64,000 nt of DNA from Cloeon dipterum (GCF_949628265.1 NC_088789.1:12454886-12518885), one strand, 5' to 3'; positions 14,057 to 29,000 are shown, counted from the stretch's first letter. Notes: generated from the letters alone by a model not told the origin. Translations and numbers: made by a program.

Positions 14057-17000
14057 CTGCTCAAAAAATAGTTAGTGAATCCAAATATTGAGTCGGAGTG
14101 CCGAGGTACCTGTGTATTCCATCATTGAGCTGGCACTGGAAATGTCACTAGATGCATCATCAAAAGGTCTCCTCTTTGACATAAGGCCAGGTGGTAACGA
14201 GCCTGGACCTGCAAGTGACAATAATAAATCTCCTTCTCGCACCTGTCAAAGCGATATTCAAAGTATTGACAAAGCAAAAATTTTGGTTAGGTCACATGTC
14301 TTGTTTGTATCGCAGTATTCACGAAATCAAATTTACACATGTCTTTTTGTATATAGTGAGTGCAAAACGTAATTACAATAATATACGAGTATTAAAACAA
14401 ACGTAACAAAGTAATAATTCAGCCAAGAGGAAAACCAGGAGTTAAGAATGGTGAGTGAAAGAGCGAGGACAACTGACCTGACGGGGAGGGAAGGTGACGC
14501 GGGACCCCCATTCCGGGAGACGGGGCCCTACGTGGCGGAGTGGCCCTTCCGAGGCCAGAGTCAGTGTCGCCAAAGCGAGGGTAAGCCAAGCTGTCCTGGT
14601 CAGTGCTAGATCCTGACAAACACACCAGCCACCAGAGAGTTAGAGAGCAGAAACAACAGCACACGTCCGAGACAACAATCGCCAACACCAAAAGCAGACC
14701 ATTGCTCAACTCTCGTTGCAATAATTGCTATTCTAAAGATTCGCACATGATTGAATTGAGCTAGTTTTTCCCCAGGTTTCAATTTTTTAAATAAGTCCTT
14801 GTTAGGGGGAGAAAGCATAGCTTAAAAATCAACAGAATTATCCTCCTTTTAATAATACAAATAATTAAGGTGGCAAATTCACAACGCAAAAGCAATCCTG
14901 CAACAGAAGCAAAGCAATTGGGCCAGTAACACGAGAGTTCCGTATGAATATTCATGTGTTGGCGTTTATGTACATGACAGCATTGTGTTTTAAGTGCGCC
15001 ATCACCACCAACGCCTGTGCTGAAAACAAGTGAACGGCCACAACCACCTCGCCAGCACCAAAAAAGTTGTATTTTGCTTTGTCCAAGAAGCTGAGTGTCG
15101 CGTCTAGGTGCTGAGGGGCTATCTTACCACTGCTCAAATTCACCAAAGAGCTGGAGCGGCGCTGGGTGGAAACTCGCTGCAGACTCGGCGGCTGCGACGG
15201 TGAGCGGCGTGTTGTTTCTGTAAGCAGCGTGAAGCTGGCTAATCTAGTCGCTAGATAGGATCGATTCTCTCTACGCAACTACAGTACATTGCTACATCTT
15301 TTAGATGGTGGGTGCGTTTAAAAAAATGGCTGCTGTATAATAATTTCCAGTGACTGCAGTGCTGGAAGTAATTATTATTTACTCGTAGAAAGTTGAAATT
15401 TAGGGAGAATTTTGAAATATTTTCAGTGTTTCCAATCTGGGACAAGAAATGAAACGAAATAAGAAACAGGTGGATTCACACATTCACAAACACACACCAC
15501 TAGCTACAAGAAAGATGAGTCGGGAGTCTCACCTCGAGAGGTTCTGTACGACCCTCGACGACCAATGCGCGACGGAGAGGTGCCTCTTGAGGTGCCTCTT
15601 CCGTCATCTGAGGATTCTGGCAACAAAAGCGCAAATGGTGCACATTTAGCAATGCGACTCAGTACCTCAATGATTGAATTGCGCATCTAAGGTACTCGTA
15701 TTTTTTCTTAAGTAGTACTAGAGTCTCAACAATAGGATGCAAAAATAGTCATGCAAAACGCAGACACGACGCAAAAATATAATAATGTTAGTTTAAGTCA
15801 TACTTGCTACATAGATAAAAACAGAACACACAAAATGCACACTAGTTAAAATTAGATCAGGGGAACGAGGTACTGCCAAGGTAATTAAACATAAAACATT
15901 GTGATGGAAACACAGTGAATGTATATGGTGTCAACTTAAATTTAAATGTGAATATTTTGTCAAATCTGTGAAGTCAACCATAAATTAAGTTCAGTGGATA
16001 GATCTCCTCTGCTAATGCAACCCTCGCATCTGCAAAATGGCTGGTACCATTGTCAAGTCGAGGGCAGCCAAATTTTGATGTCAACTTTAATAATCAGTGC
16101 GTGATAGACTAACCTCTGTTGTACATTGAGTTCCTTCGTGTCGTGAGGTTATCCTGTGAGCCACGGTAGCCAGCGGCCCGGCGCATTGTGTTGTGTCCTC
16201 CGTAGCTGGCGGAATCTGGACAGCAGAGACAGAACACTAAGGAAGCGTGCGATAGGCATGCATGTATTATGGTTAGTGGCGGCAGCAGTTGAGTGCATGC
16301 CAAAATACACTGTGTCAAGATAGTATGAACTTAAAAAACTTCAAAAGCGAAAATAATCATCTCATGCACAAAAAACGCAAGAGAGGTCGTTATGTTCACA
16401 AGGTTTCATTTGGAGGCGGGATTCGCTCTCACAGGGCACCAAACATACCAGCGAGGTTGGTGGCAGAAACTTGTCTATGGAGGTTAAATTGACGGTTGTC
16501 TGGCTCGTCTCCATTGCTGCTGCCTTCCTGACCTCGCTCTATGTGGATGGTTTTGGGTCTTGGCCTTGGGGTTGTGCCTGGAGTCTTGTTCCTCATGCGA
16601 GGTCCACCAGAGCTGGCTGTTGAGGTGGCGGACGAAGGAGACGAGGGTGTCGAACATATAGCCTGAAGACGTTGCAGCTCAGACTTGTCTATCACTTTGC
16701 CCTAGACATTATATTTTAATTTCCTCCGCACATCTAGTTCCACAACAACGCACTTCTCTTTCGGCTTCCTCGATGGCCTTCTTCAATTTATACTGCTGGA
16801 GGATTTGTGCCCGCCGCATCTTGTCCTCCTCGCGCTTCATTGCTTGTCTTTCCTCTCTCTCTTGTTCCCTCTCCTTGGCACGTGTGGCTACCAATTCTTT
16901 CCTAGCCTTGTTCTCTTCTTGCTCTTGCCTTCTCCTCAATGACGCCAACAGAATTTTCTCTTTCTTTCTTTCCATGGCATCAAGAGCACCCTGGAATGAT

Positions 17001-20000
17001 AGAAAATCACATTAACAGTTTTACCTGTACTCCATGTCAAATTAGTAGTTAGAGATGATGTGACGTTTGGCACACTAACCGGATCTGGAGCAGCTATGTC
17101 TCCTATCACAAGTCCCAATCCACTAGCACCCTCGCCCGCGACGGCAACCGGTGTCAACTGTACACTGAGCTCTTCATCAGTCGCTTCAATTGAATAATGA
17201 TGAACAACAGGCGTTGAAGGAGGGGTCGGAGAAGGTCTGGTCATGGTCCTACCAATGCCTGGTTGAGGAGAAAGACGCGATGCTAGAGAGGAAGAGCTGG
17301 AAGAGCCTGCTGCGACCTCATAGTCGTGATGCGATTGCTGCTGCATTAACTCCTGCTGCTGCTCCAACGATAAAAAATGTTAATATTTTCTCATAACAAA
17401 GAGGTTTGAAAGAATCATACCTTTTTAGCGACCTTTTTCGTTCTCAATGGAGGTTTCGGTCGCTTTGGTGGCTCATCAAAGCTGATGTAAAAGCCTTTAT
17501 CTGCGTCTACCCCATCCTTAAGTGTTTGAGTGGGGGAAACATCTTCAGGCTCATCCTCCTCTTCAGTTTGTTTGGCAGTTTGATAAGCTGGCCGAACTTT
17601 TGAAACGGGTCGTGTTGGGGAAGGCAATCTGTATGTCCTTGAGCCTGAAGTTATGTTCAACCTCTGGATATTCAAATTTACTTCTTCTGATACATCTGCA
17701 ATAACAAAAATTTAGTTGAAATGTGATGATTTTAATGAATCAACATGTTGTTTTATGATTTGTTTGTTAATTCATAATTAATTTTGGTTTTTTCAAGAAG
17801 GATCAAGCCCAAAGACAAAATTATTCATTTCATGAAAGAAATGAGTAATTTTATGTCACAAAAAATATTGAAATAAATCCAATGAAGAACCAAAAGATCA
17901 CAGGTTACAAGTGAATATAATATTTAGCAAAGTTATAGCAAAAATTGTCCTTAGGCATTTTATTATTTTAACAAAACCTGAATCTTTCCAACAGTAGTTA
18001 CTGTTAGACAGTGCATGAGGAAGGACCACTAAACAATTAGCCCAAATAGGTGTTACTCAACACTCCGGTATTTTTCGTACAATTGCAAGACTTACCACCA
18101 CTGTCACTATTGAAAGTTAGCCTATTTTCTGGCGTTCCGATGAATGCAATGGGCTGTGGGGCCATGGGATCATCAATCACGGGGCCTGGAATGGGCACGG
18201 TGGTGACATGCGGCACTTGCGGCTGCTGATGGTTTGGCTGTTGCTGCCCCATCATTTGGCTGAGCCTGTTCAGGGTATTTCTGTGCTGAGGGGAGGCAGT
18301 GTTGCTGCCATTGTGCAGCGAGTACGTAACTTGATTTGTCGAGTTGGACGAGACAGGGTGCAGCATGAAGCCACTTGCACCGGGTGGAGTATTTTGTGGG
18401 TGGTGGTGTTGCTGTTGAGGCGAGAAGTGCTGCGGCTGCGAGTACTTGGGGATGTTCTGTCGACCAGGATCCATCCAAGCGTTGTGTGGGATGTAGCCAT
18501 CGCCGCCAGGCCCTGGAGGTGCTTGCTGCTGCTGCTGTGGCTGCTGCATGGGCATTGGCATCGGGTTTGGGGAAGCCCAGGTTCGACGGGGAGGAGGAGT
18601 TGGCTGGTACTGGTGCTGTTGATAAGACGTGGGCGCGCTGTTATAAGGGTTGTAAGTGTTGTAGTTTGGCTGCTGTTGAGGAATGTAGTGCGGGTGCGGT
18701 GGTCCAGAGTGCAGGTAAAACTCTCCCTGGTGAGTTGCTTGTTGAGGAGGTGGCTGCTGAGGGGGCGGCTGCTGAGGGAGTGGCTGCGGGGACATGGACT
18801 GAGGTCGTTGCTCCAGCACCTGGTGGATGTGATGCTGCCTGGAAGCCAAGCGCTGGATGTCTGCCCGCAGGTCTTTTAAACTGGAATCCATTCTGAAATT
18901 TTAAAGAACAATGAACTACAGGAACGAAATACATTGTAGATAGTTTAAAATTGATGAAATTGAATAACCTGGGTGTAAATTTTTACTCTATAAAGATTAA
19001 CTGTAACTCACTGGGCTAATGAGTTGTGGTATGATTCAATATCCATGTGTTCCAAATCAGGAGTTCTAGGGTCTTCTGGTGGCACTTTGTGTTGTGGAAT
19101 GCCCTCTTGGGAAAGCCATCGGTTTTCCACAGCTATCACATCTTCGTTGATTTCCTGACGAAACGAATTCAGTTGAAACAAGAGTTCCAAATTAACTATG
19201 CAACACAAAGCAGACACTTACAGAAAATCCTAGCAGTCTTTGAGTCTGCGTCATGCAAAAGCCACAATCATGCAAAAATAAAAAGGCAAACAATCCAGTT
19301 AGAAACGGAACAAAATTTAACATCGCAATAATGGACAAATCAGAATCATTATTTAACACAAATATTAATTGAGATTAAAAACAATAGTTACTGAAGTCGA
19401 TAGCAAGAAATTAGAAATTATAACATAATGAAAAGCATGCTCTAGTCTATTAAAAACATTTTTTGGATGCAGCCAGGCACCTTTAGAGATACTGGTCTAG
19501 CTGGCTGCTGACGCTGAGGCGATTTCCTATCTTGTTCGTTAACCTGAACTGATTCATTCCCTGCCTCCACCGCTTTTCCCTGAGAAACGCGCCAAAAATT
19601 CCATAACCAGAACACAAAACAAGAAGCAAAAAATGAATTGAAGGCATAGCGGCTCGCTTAGGTTACACCAAGGTGGTAACCAAAGTTTAAGTCCCTATGC
19701 TCAATATCATTTAATCCTATACGTAATAATAGAGTATTAGTATAACCGACAGCACCTTTGTTACAGCCTGTAAAAATGCAGCCTTTCCTACTTTTTGCCT
19801 CTGTTTGTTGAGAGCCACCTCCATTTTCCGTTTATCATTTTCAATGTGCCGCCGCTTTTCTTCCAGCTTCATTCTGATGTTGTTCAATTGAGTAGCCATC
19901 ACTTGACCTTCTTCTGCAATTCACCACTTTGATCAGAAAATGATCATAGTGAAGATTGAAATTCCAACCTTGAGAAGAGATGGCATCATTGAGAGGTGGC

Positions 20001-23000
20001 TGTTGTTGGTGTTGCTGTTGTTGCTGTCTCCAAGTGGTGGTGTTTGGTAGATCAGCAAATGTGGCAGTTTTCTTTTCTGGTCTGCTCTTTGTTGGGGTAT
20101 CATATGGCTGTTGTTGCTGAGAGTTTTGTGTGTTCTGACGAGACAGGTCTGCGAAACTAGTTGGCCGGACGTTTTCTGAGTCAGAGTCGCCATTGTAAGC
20201 CCTAAGACGACGTGAAATTTTTTAAACTTTTAATATTGAGCTAATTAAGACGAACAAATCTATGTAAATCATGCAAAAATAACAAAACAAAACGGTACCT
20301 AGTGCCATTGTTTATGGTGGGGGAGATTGAAGAAGAATTACTAGCATGCTGAACTGAAAACGAACTATTGATCTCGAGGGAGGTCATTTTGTGCAGGTCT
20401 TTGATTGGTGCAGGTTTGTCATTGCTTGTGTCTAACCTTCGACCGACATGCACAGCCACATCTTTATCAGGGTTCCGGCCAATGAACTGAAGGTTGTCTT
20501 GAGAACCACCAAAGTTTTCAACTGTCAGCTGAGACTCTTCTGCGTTGATGGAATTGCGCCTCGACCGCCGACCTGACAGAGACCGTTCTGCAGGCGTTTG
20601 TTGTTGGGGTGTGCTTGAGCGGCGGCTGACTGTTTCCCAGTTGCTTGGCTTGCCGGCAGCTGGGAGGTTCTTGTCCTCTGGTTCTTCTCTGCTGCGCAAA
20701 AGCGTTGGAACTGCTTTGGTTTTATGAACCACAAACATATCCCTGGAAATTCAGTCACCAATTAGATCAACTTCTAAAATTACTGGAAAAGCCTACCCCT
20801 CGTCCTCAAGATTCTGGTCTGGCGCTGGAGTGTGGTGCAGAGACATGGTTCGTCGCAATGAAGTGCTGGTCATTTGCACCATAGCGGCTGAGCCAGAACT
20901 TGGGTTGCTCAAGCTTGAAGCTGATTTAGTCACTGTTGGAATTGGTTTATTGTAAAATCTTAACTGCAATTTTGAACCAATAACATTTAATGCTGAGCTG
21001 AAGCTGGCAAGAAATCCAACTTGTTAGTTGAATCGCCAAAATATTAACTAGCATATGTCAATTTCTTTTTCATCATTGTTCAGAATTTACATCTTTTTAA
21101 TTTACATCAAATTCTGTGCTTTTATTTAGAAAACTAGAACAACGAGTGAGAACAGAAAGAGAAGAAGCAGCAAAAGCAGAAATAAAATATTTGGAGTTGT
21201 AGATTGCATCAGCTAGTGCGAGCAATTAGGTGCTGATGACTGACGATGTGAACTCAAAACAAGGGGAAGAAATCGGGTGCAACAGGTTGAAGGGGATGTT
21301 TACCTGTGGGGTGTGGAAGAGACAAGTTGCTTCTCAGGTCAGGGATTGGGGAGATGACCTGAGACCCATAGAGGCTTCGTCTGTGACCCACACCATGTTT
21401 GTTGCGAGCTACAACCACCATCACCACCAAGCTCGGTCAGTGTTAACAAATTTAAGACTATTTCTTTCTCAAAATAGTCCCCGCCTTGTTAAATTTAAGG
21501 GTTTTCTTTCACCAATTCCAGAATTTGATTGTTAGTATAGGCAGGAGGACAGAAAGAGTAAAAGGATAGCCTCACAGCAGTTTAGAGAATATGAGCAGAT
21601 TGGGTGCTTATTTTGTGTCATGTTTGCATCAGTGGATAATCGAATTAATACTGCAATGAGTGTATGTACTTAGCAATACTCTGCTGTGAGACCAAACAGG
21701 ACACACACTGATCAGAGATAGAAATAGAAAGCCAAAAAAGCAGCAAACAAATTGTAGTATATATGCAACAAAAGATTAAAAATATAAATTGCAGCATAAG
21801 TCCAGAAAAGTGATTTATAAGGCTTTGTTATGGTTTAATTTTAAAGTAATGCTGCAATTTTTGCTCAAGTGACACTTACGATCTTTTAATGAGAGGCTGC
21901 CAGAACCTGGGAAGCACACACACTTGGCTGGGTGTATTTCCATAATATTGAACATATCCGCAAGAAACGCCAGCAGATTCACATTCATTGAGCTGAAACA
22001 GAGAAAATTCAATGAAGCATGTCATAATGCTAATTACTGCAAAAAAAATAGAAATTAAAATGTCATCAGTAATCTGAAATAAAGGCTATAACTGGTTATC
22101 AGAAACATAGGATAATTACTGATAATAAAGGAAAATCAACAACATAAAATGATGCATGCCCCAACAGTCAGTTGCTGCTACCTGTGATGCTCTGAGGGAG
22201 GTCTTCTCCTGCAGGTTTGAGCGCAGGAAAGCATAGCAAGAGCAGTAGAAGAGCCCCCTGCTGCTGGAGGGGAATTGGGGGCTCTCGCCTCGTAATCCTC
22301 CATGGCATCAAGGAACTCATCATCATCATCAAACCCATCACCACTTAAGTTAATGTTAGTAAGTTTTTTATTTCACGTCCAGCCTAACTCGACAAAGAAA
22401 GTAAGAAGAGAATGGCATACCTTCTCAAATATGTGACGTCTTCTGGCGACATGTGCATCAAATCAGTTGACAATGCCTCCTGACAAAACTGCTGCACCAA
22501 ACTTAGATTATGAACTGACTGGCCAACAGAAGCAGTTCCCTGTTGAGAGTTAGGCACCAGCACATTTTCCCAAGGGAGTTCTGACGGACAGTAAAGAGCC
22601 ACAAGGGCTGCCAGCGCCACACCGTCAGAAAGATCTTGTATATTTTGCATCTCAGGTATTAACTGAAAAGAGTTGAAATTCTAGTTAGAAAAATACAAGA
22701 ACCCGAGTTAAAAATCTCACCTGATAATTGGTTGCACCGTCCAGTTTCAGCCTTGTATTCATGACTTTGGAACTACAATTTAACCACGCCAGGAGACTCT
22801 GCTGAGGAGAGGTCGGGTTGGGCAACTCGACCGGCTCCTCCTGGTGAAGGTGTGACAACCTCGTGATCGCCGCCAAAACTGCGTCTGGTGTGGCTACTTC
22901 CTTGGCGTATAAGGCCATCATTGCCTCCATTATGGCCAAGTGGGCACTCTGAATAATCATATTGCACAATTATCACCATTGCTCGCTCAGAGTTGCATGC

Positions 23001-26000
23001 ATTACAGTTATAAAGAGTGATTTACATTTCAATTGAGCGACAGCATTAACAACTTTTGTAATTACATATGCTATTTTGTAACCTGCGCCAACTGGAATGG
23101 GCTGAAGTTTAATAATTCACACACACTTCCTCAACTTACCAGTCTAAGAGGGTTGGTTTGGAACAGGGTGGTTTCCGTGAGGGGGCAGTCTGGCCCTGGA
23201 GGTTCAGGGGTGATTCCTTTCCGAATCAAGGCATTCACAATGCCACTATGGTTCAGATTGTGGAAATTGGGATCAGCGTAGATGTTGCTGAGGGCAAGAC
23301 AGTACAGCTCGGCGTTGGCCAGCGTGTGCACGATGTGGGGCTTGAGGTGGTACTGCCCCTGTGAAGTAAAAACAGACGTTTGAAAAGGCGGACGAATTTC
23401 GTTGGGCTAATTTACCTCGTGGTCTCTGTAGAACGGCTCTCGCAAGTTGTCTGGCACTCGACCATTGAAAGACTTGGACAGCAGCCACTTGACGGAAGCC
23501 CTCTGTTTGGCCTGCGAACATGGAGCCGAAATGTTTGTTAGACACATATCGTTCGAATCACAAAAGTCGACTGGCAGAATAAAACTAAGTGTCGCCACCC
23601 ACCCACACGGGCCTATCATGGTCGCCCTGGAAGACAAAGCGACACCGAAAATTGGTATTCTGCGGCGGTGCGAGCGTAGCACCTGGCGATTGTGAAATTG
23701 CCATGTTATAGATCGTAATCGGTCGGATTTACGATGCATTTCATGTTTATTTTATTGGTCATTGTCTCACTTTTCTTACACAAAGGTCAAAGCAAAGTTG
23801 CTACCTTCAGTTGTTTTGGCAGGTGCAAATAAAAGAGGCCCAGTTGAAAAATACTAGAAGCAACCATTTCGCACCAAATTATCTAACACTTCCCTGCAAT
23901 TGAATATCAGACTTAATGAAATAATCCTGGCTGTCAAGGTGAAGGTAACCTAACACCAACTGGCAGTAATCTGGCAAAAAGAACAGCACAATGCTGGCCC
24001 CGCATTATCTCGGCATGTTCGCCCCATGAGCAGAAGGAACGGCCCGAATCACGATAATGCAATAACGTCTGCCGTAATAAAGATAAATAGCCTACGGCCC
24101 CTCCCGTACGCCCCTCAAAAAGGGCACGGCTCGACAAGAACGACCAGCATAAAATCGATCTTGCCCCTGAGATCGCAATTTTCCAGCTGAAGATCAGCTG
24201 TGAGCAACACTCTACTGTAATTGGACCGATTTGCTCGCCGCCGGCGTGTAATCGATTTGCAAACGCCGGTTCGCGTGCCAGACTAAATTTGCCAAAGTCG
24301 GCTGAGTAATGAGAATTTCCAGCCGCCTATCATTTTATTATCCATTACACCCGTAGTATCGACATGGATATAAGTTTAAAAAAGAAACAAGATTAGGTTG
24401 TGTGCAGCTGAACATAGCTTGAATTTTTCCCAACACACAGTCATGCCCTGCGATCGACAAATGATCTAAAAATTAAATATGATATTTATTTGGGAACAGA
24501 ACTGAGGAATTGAGTTATCTCACAAAGCTTCCACAATGTGCATGAATTTTTAATTCAGAAAATCCCCCTCGGCCATGCAAAGAAGAAAAGTCATTTATAG
24601 CTTCCAACTAAATTATTGCGCGATTATCAGGCGACATCGCCAGTTCGTGCCGATACACTGGAATAATATAGCACAGAACCCCGTGCCAGCAAGTTTATTT
24701 GCGAGAGTCACGTGACTACTGTTTGCTCTCTTTTTCGTTCTCGAAAGAATCGCAGAATGCAACTTTTATCTATCTTGGGAGAGAATAACTTCAACTAACA
24801 ATAATTGGATAGGTGTTTGTTTGCATTTCATCTTTGTTTTTTATCAGCAGATAAATGATTGGAGGTGAATGCCTGATCGTGATGAGAGGTGTCAAAACAT
24901 GAGCCTTTACCTTCGGATATAACAGATTATACATATATATATAACGTGGAATCGGAGTTTTTCACTAGTGCAAAACATTAAGGTTTGAGCGAAATAACGC
25001 ACAACGGAACGAAGAAATCATGGCTGGCAAAAAGAAATTCCGTGCCTTGATTAGCATAATAACAACTGTGCTTTTATTATTTCAGTTGTCGCTTCAGGTC
25101 TGACCCAGTTTAAGATAATTTTTCCATTGGATCTCGGCTGAGCTAGCTTATTTGCATGTTTCGCCAAAGCGCGGACATATTCCCATTTGCTCCATTCACC
25201 CCGGCGCGCCTTTCATGCTCAGCACAAGCTGTTTAAACAGCATGAACGGCTGGTGCGCGCATTGGGTACTGTGCGGTCGGAATTGTGTCATGCGGCAGAT
25301 GAGAATTGAAACAAGATGCGCCTGTGTGTAATCATCGGAGCGGCGGCTGGCTGGTGCTCGTGCGTGTTGCCCACACAAACGGCGACAATACGTAATAGCT
25401 CGCAGGGTGGAGGAGGCTAAACGATAAACAAAAAGGCAAAAATGGCGGGGGCCAAGGAGCATGCATACCAAGTAGTGAGAGTAGGGCAATTCGGGAAAGT
25501 GGCGCTGAAACATTTATGCTGTAAATTGTGAACTGACACATGTGCGCCAGGATAAATTCCTCTCAACCACTGTGGGTTTCACTCGTTCCCGATCTCTTAG
25601 CATGTAAAACTTCCAGTTCATAAAAACCTTTTTTGAAAATTAAATTAAGTACTTTTTCTTATTTTTATTGCCAATCTTTTAGAAAAAATAGAAAATTTCA
25701 AGTCGGCAAGCTCTAGAAACAAAAACCTGATGATCTTGACAAAACAAATAATTCGTTTCATCTTCTGGAATACTACCCACTCGACTATGAATTCCGTCCG
25801 AAGGAAGCATCAGTAGGATGAGAGACACCTGTGCGTTAATTGGCTGCTGAGGAAATAACAGGCACAAGCGATAAGATTGTCATCAAGAGTCATCTACTTG
25901 AAATGGAAAATCTTAGAACACAAATGTGCCTCTCAACACCTTAGTACGCAGTGCACTTAAAAGACGGATTCTCTTTTCTGATGCAAATTTCGGTTCGTTC

Positions 26001-29000
26001 GCCATGCGATAAGGGACATCGTGTGCTTCTCCGTGGGCAATAAAATTTTACTTTCTGAACAGTTAGGTAGGCGCAGTGTTTTTCTCGTCTAATCTCGGAA
26101 CTCACTGCGCGGAACGGAATTAATTGTCTTCGTCCGCGTTGGACTAGCCGGCAATACGAGCTGTAAGTGGACGCAGCATGCGACACCACGCAGACGAAGG
26201 AAAGTCAGTCGTGTGTGGCAATCCTAGAGGTGAATTCGGTCCGCACGGCTTCAGCGGGTCATTAGCATACGACCATATGGTCGGAGGACGGGTGCGAAGG
26301 CCGTGGGAGTGGCCGCCGCCCCCTTGCAGGCCACCTTGCCCAAGAACGGGCCCACGCGTGTTTAGGAAATAATAATAATGTAATTCTGCGTTCGCGCGCG
26401 AGAGTTACGTGAGTCCTCCCACACGGCAAAGGCTGAACAACCGCGCACTTCTTGTTTTCGTGCGGCGAGTTTTTACGTGTGTTCAGTGCGTTGTTCATTA
26501 ATAATTCACGCAGATATAATGCTTTAATTAAGCTAATAGCGAGCGGAACGGCGTGCACTCCAAGGTAGACGAGGAATTTTTAGGTCTTTTGCTCGACGCG
26601 TATGGAGCAAAAACTGCAATATTGAAGCGCAAATAGGTTCTTTGCGATTAATGGCAGCGGATTGAGTTGATTACAGTTGCTCTTTCACATTTATAGTGGT
26701 GAAATCATGGTTTCGTATATAGACAAACTGATCTCAAGGGCCAACTGGAATGCTGGACTAAACGATTAAAATTTGACACATTTTTACGGGCACGAATGAT
26801 TAATTGCTAATCACTTTTTATGAAATGACACAAAGCTGTTAGTTGTCTATTCTCAATTAATGTAATAAAATCCTCGACAAAAAGCTTAGTTTTTGAGGCG
26901 CGCAGGTGAAAGTAGCTAGGCCTGAGTGGCGTTGATTTTACGACAAAAACAAGCGGCAAAGTGTACATTGGGTGACATCAGCAATGGCGCAAATCGAGTG
27001 GAACGACGGGCAAGTTATGCAACCAGGCGAGAAGACAACAGCACGCGACGGCGGCTTGCTTTTTCGGCGGCAATTCTGCGCATCGATCCCGACACCTGCA
27101 TTGCTTTTTCGTGTGGTTGGCATGGCACCGCGTGAGAATCGGCGTGAATGTGTGGTGGACGGTCCATCCTGTGAACGTTTTTATTTTGCACCATTGTATC
27201 GACTGGGAGGACGGTCTTTAATATTGACTATCTGCAGTGGCCCATCTATTTGGTCTGGCAAAGAATCCGTGACCTCCGCGGGTCTCTCATTCATTATACT
27301 GCTATGTCGGCAGACACGACAAAAAGCCGATGCTCGACCTCTGGATGACTTTTCCTCGCCCGGTGGGTGGCTGTTCACACCACTAGCCGAAAAGCGGAAT
27401 TGGAACGCAAGTAACACTTGGGAGGAACGTCAGCGAAAATGATTTTCGGGTTAGCGCGAAAGGAAATTGCTGCTGTGGCCTCACATCGGCAGTTTTGTTG
27501 CGTTCGTCACGCAGAGCCAAAGAAACTGGGCGCTGGATGGTTGGATCGTTGAATTTATTGTATTGTAATGTGAGACACCGAAAAATGTTACAGCTGTTTG
27601 GTGGGAAACTCGAGTGTGAGTTATGAAGATTGCTTCTGTGAGAACCGAAAATGGTTCCAAATTAGGTGGCAAGTCCCCTTTCTGGCAACTGGGTAATATA
27701 AATCCGCTCAATAATACTAGAAGGCAGATTACCGTAAAAATTTAGATTAATACACAGCAAATGAATTGAATGAATGTTTACTAAAACAACTTTTGATTTT
27801 ACTCTGCACATGAAAATGCTGAAATGTTCAAAATTTTAACCGATTTTTAAGCTTTTGCAATGAGAACCACTAAGACTGATAGTATTATAAATTATACAAT
27901 ATATTGTGTGAAATCAAATTTGTAGACGTGGGACCATTTAAGTGTAGTTAACTGGGCGGAAAGGCTGTATAGACACACGCTTTTCATACTTTCAAAGATA
28001 AAAGCAGACTCGTGATCTTGTTTATATTTGGACAAGTAGTGAAATGTCAAAGGCCGCGAGGGTGATGTGTGTGTCAAAGAATTTTCACAAAGCGTTTCAT
28101 CCACGAAGAGGAATTGACAACACCTCCATCGGTGTTAATTAGTAAACTCGGAAGAGCATTTCAAAATAGTTGAAACCTCAACATATAGAATTTAACAGAA
28201 AATGCCAGCAGCAGGTTGTTTAAATACCGAATTAAATGAATGCGACTCGGCCTACTTTTCTTTCCTCAGCGGAGAGAAATTTGCGTGCTTGTCTTGCTCG
28301 TTCATGAGAATTTCGAGCGTAGGATGCGCGACGGCTCGATATGGCGAACAACAGCTTTACTTTTCTAAATCATTTTCTGAATTGCGTGTCGCCGAACTCG
28401 GCTACGTGGGGGTCGAATCGATCTCATTCACTGTTTGTCCTTTCTACAGAGCAAAAATTAAAATTAAAAGGAATATCAAGTTGCGTGGCAGTTCTACAAA
28501 GTAATTGAAAAATAATGTCCCCTGAGATGAGCCTGATAGCACATTTAATAACCGGCGCTGCTTAAAATTAAAGATAAAATCGGTGACTTGTGTTTTTTAT
28601 TGTTAGTCCGCGGGCGTAGAATACACTTTCTTAATACATTTTCCTTCTCTCAGCTCTCGCGCTTGGGAAACGTACGTGGGCCTTATAGAGTTCAATTCAA
28701 GGCAGCAAACCGCTTGTAAAACTCCAAAAGTCGGCTGTGATGGCAAATGAAGTGGTTTTTGGCCGGTTGTTAGTATTTTGTCAGGTGGACGATTTTCACG
28801 AAAATATTTAGACAACTTAAGTTGCTGCCCAGCCTCGAGCCGAGAAATTTTTAATGACTTCACGCTGCAAGCGACCAGCACTTTTACTAACAGTAGAGGC
28901 GATTGGAGAATTGCTCCTGCAGTTAATTACATCAACGTAATTCATCGTTTGAAAGGTTTATGGCCCGAGGAGTGGAAGCGCCTATTTTGGTTTCTTCCAA

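Noticed and set aside
14612..14721. Extension of the Patronin linker exon upstream of 14612
   Set aside because: The frame is open for some 36 codons but lies beyond a clear AG acceptor at 14613-14614, and phase-1 joining to the preceding exon gives a sensible sequence.
18208..18879. 223-codon plus-strand open frame
   Set aside because: It is the antisense shadow of the Gln/Pro-rich Patronin exon, whose codon composition leaves few stops on the other strand.
23512..23739. Alternative Patronin N terminus reading from the ATG at 23739 straight into the CH exon
   Set aside because: The frame is open, but a good acceptor precedes AKQRAS at 23511, the upstream residues match nothing in the family, and the exon at 37973-38167 supplies the expected DPRQ junction in phase.
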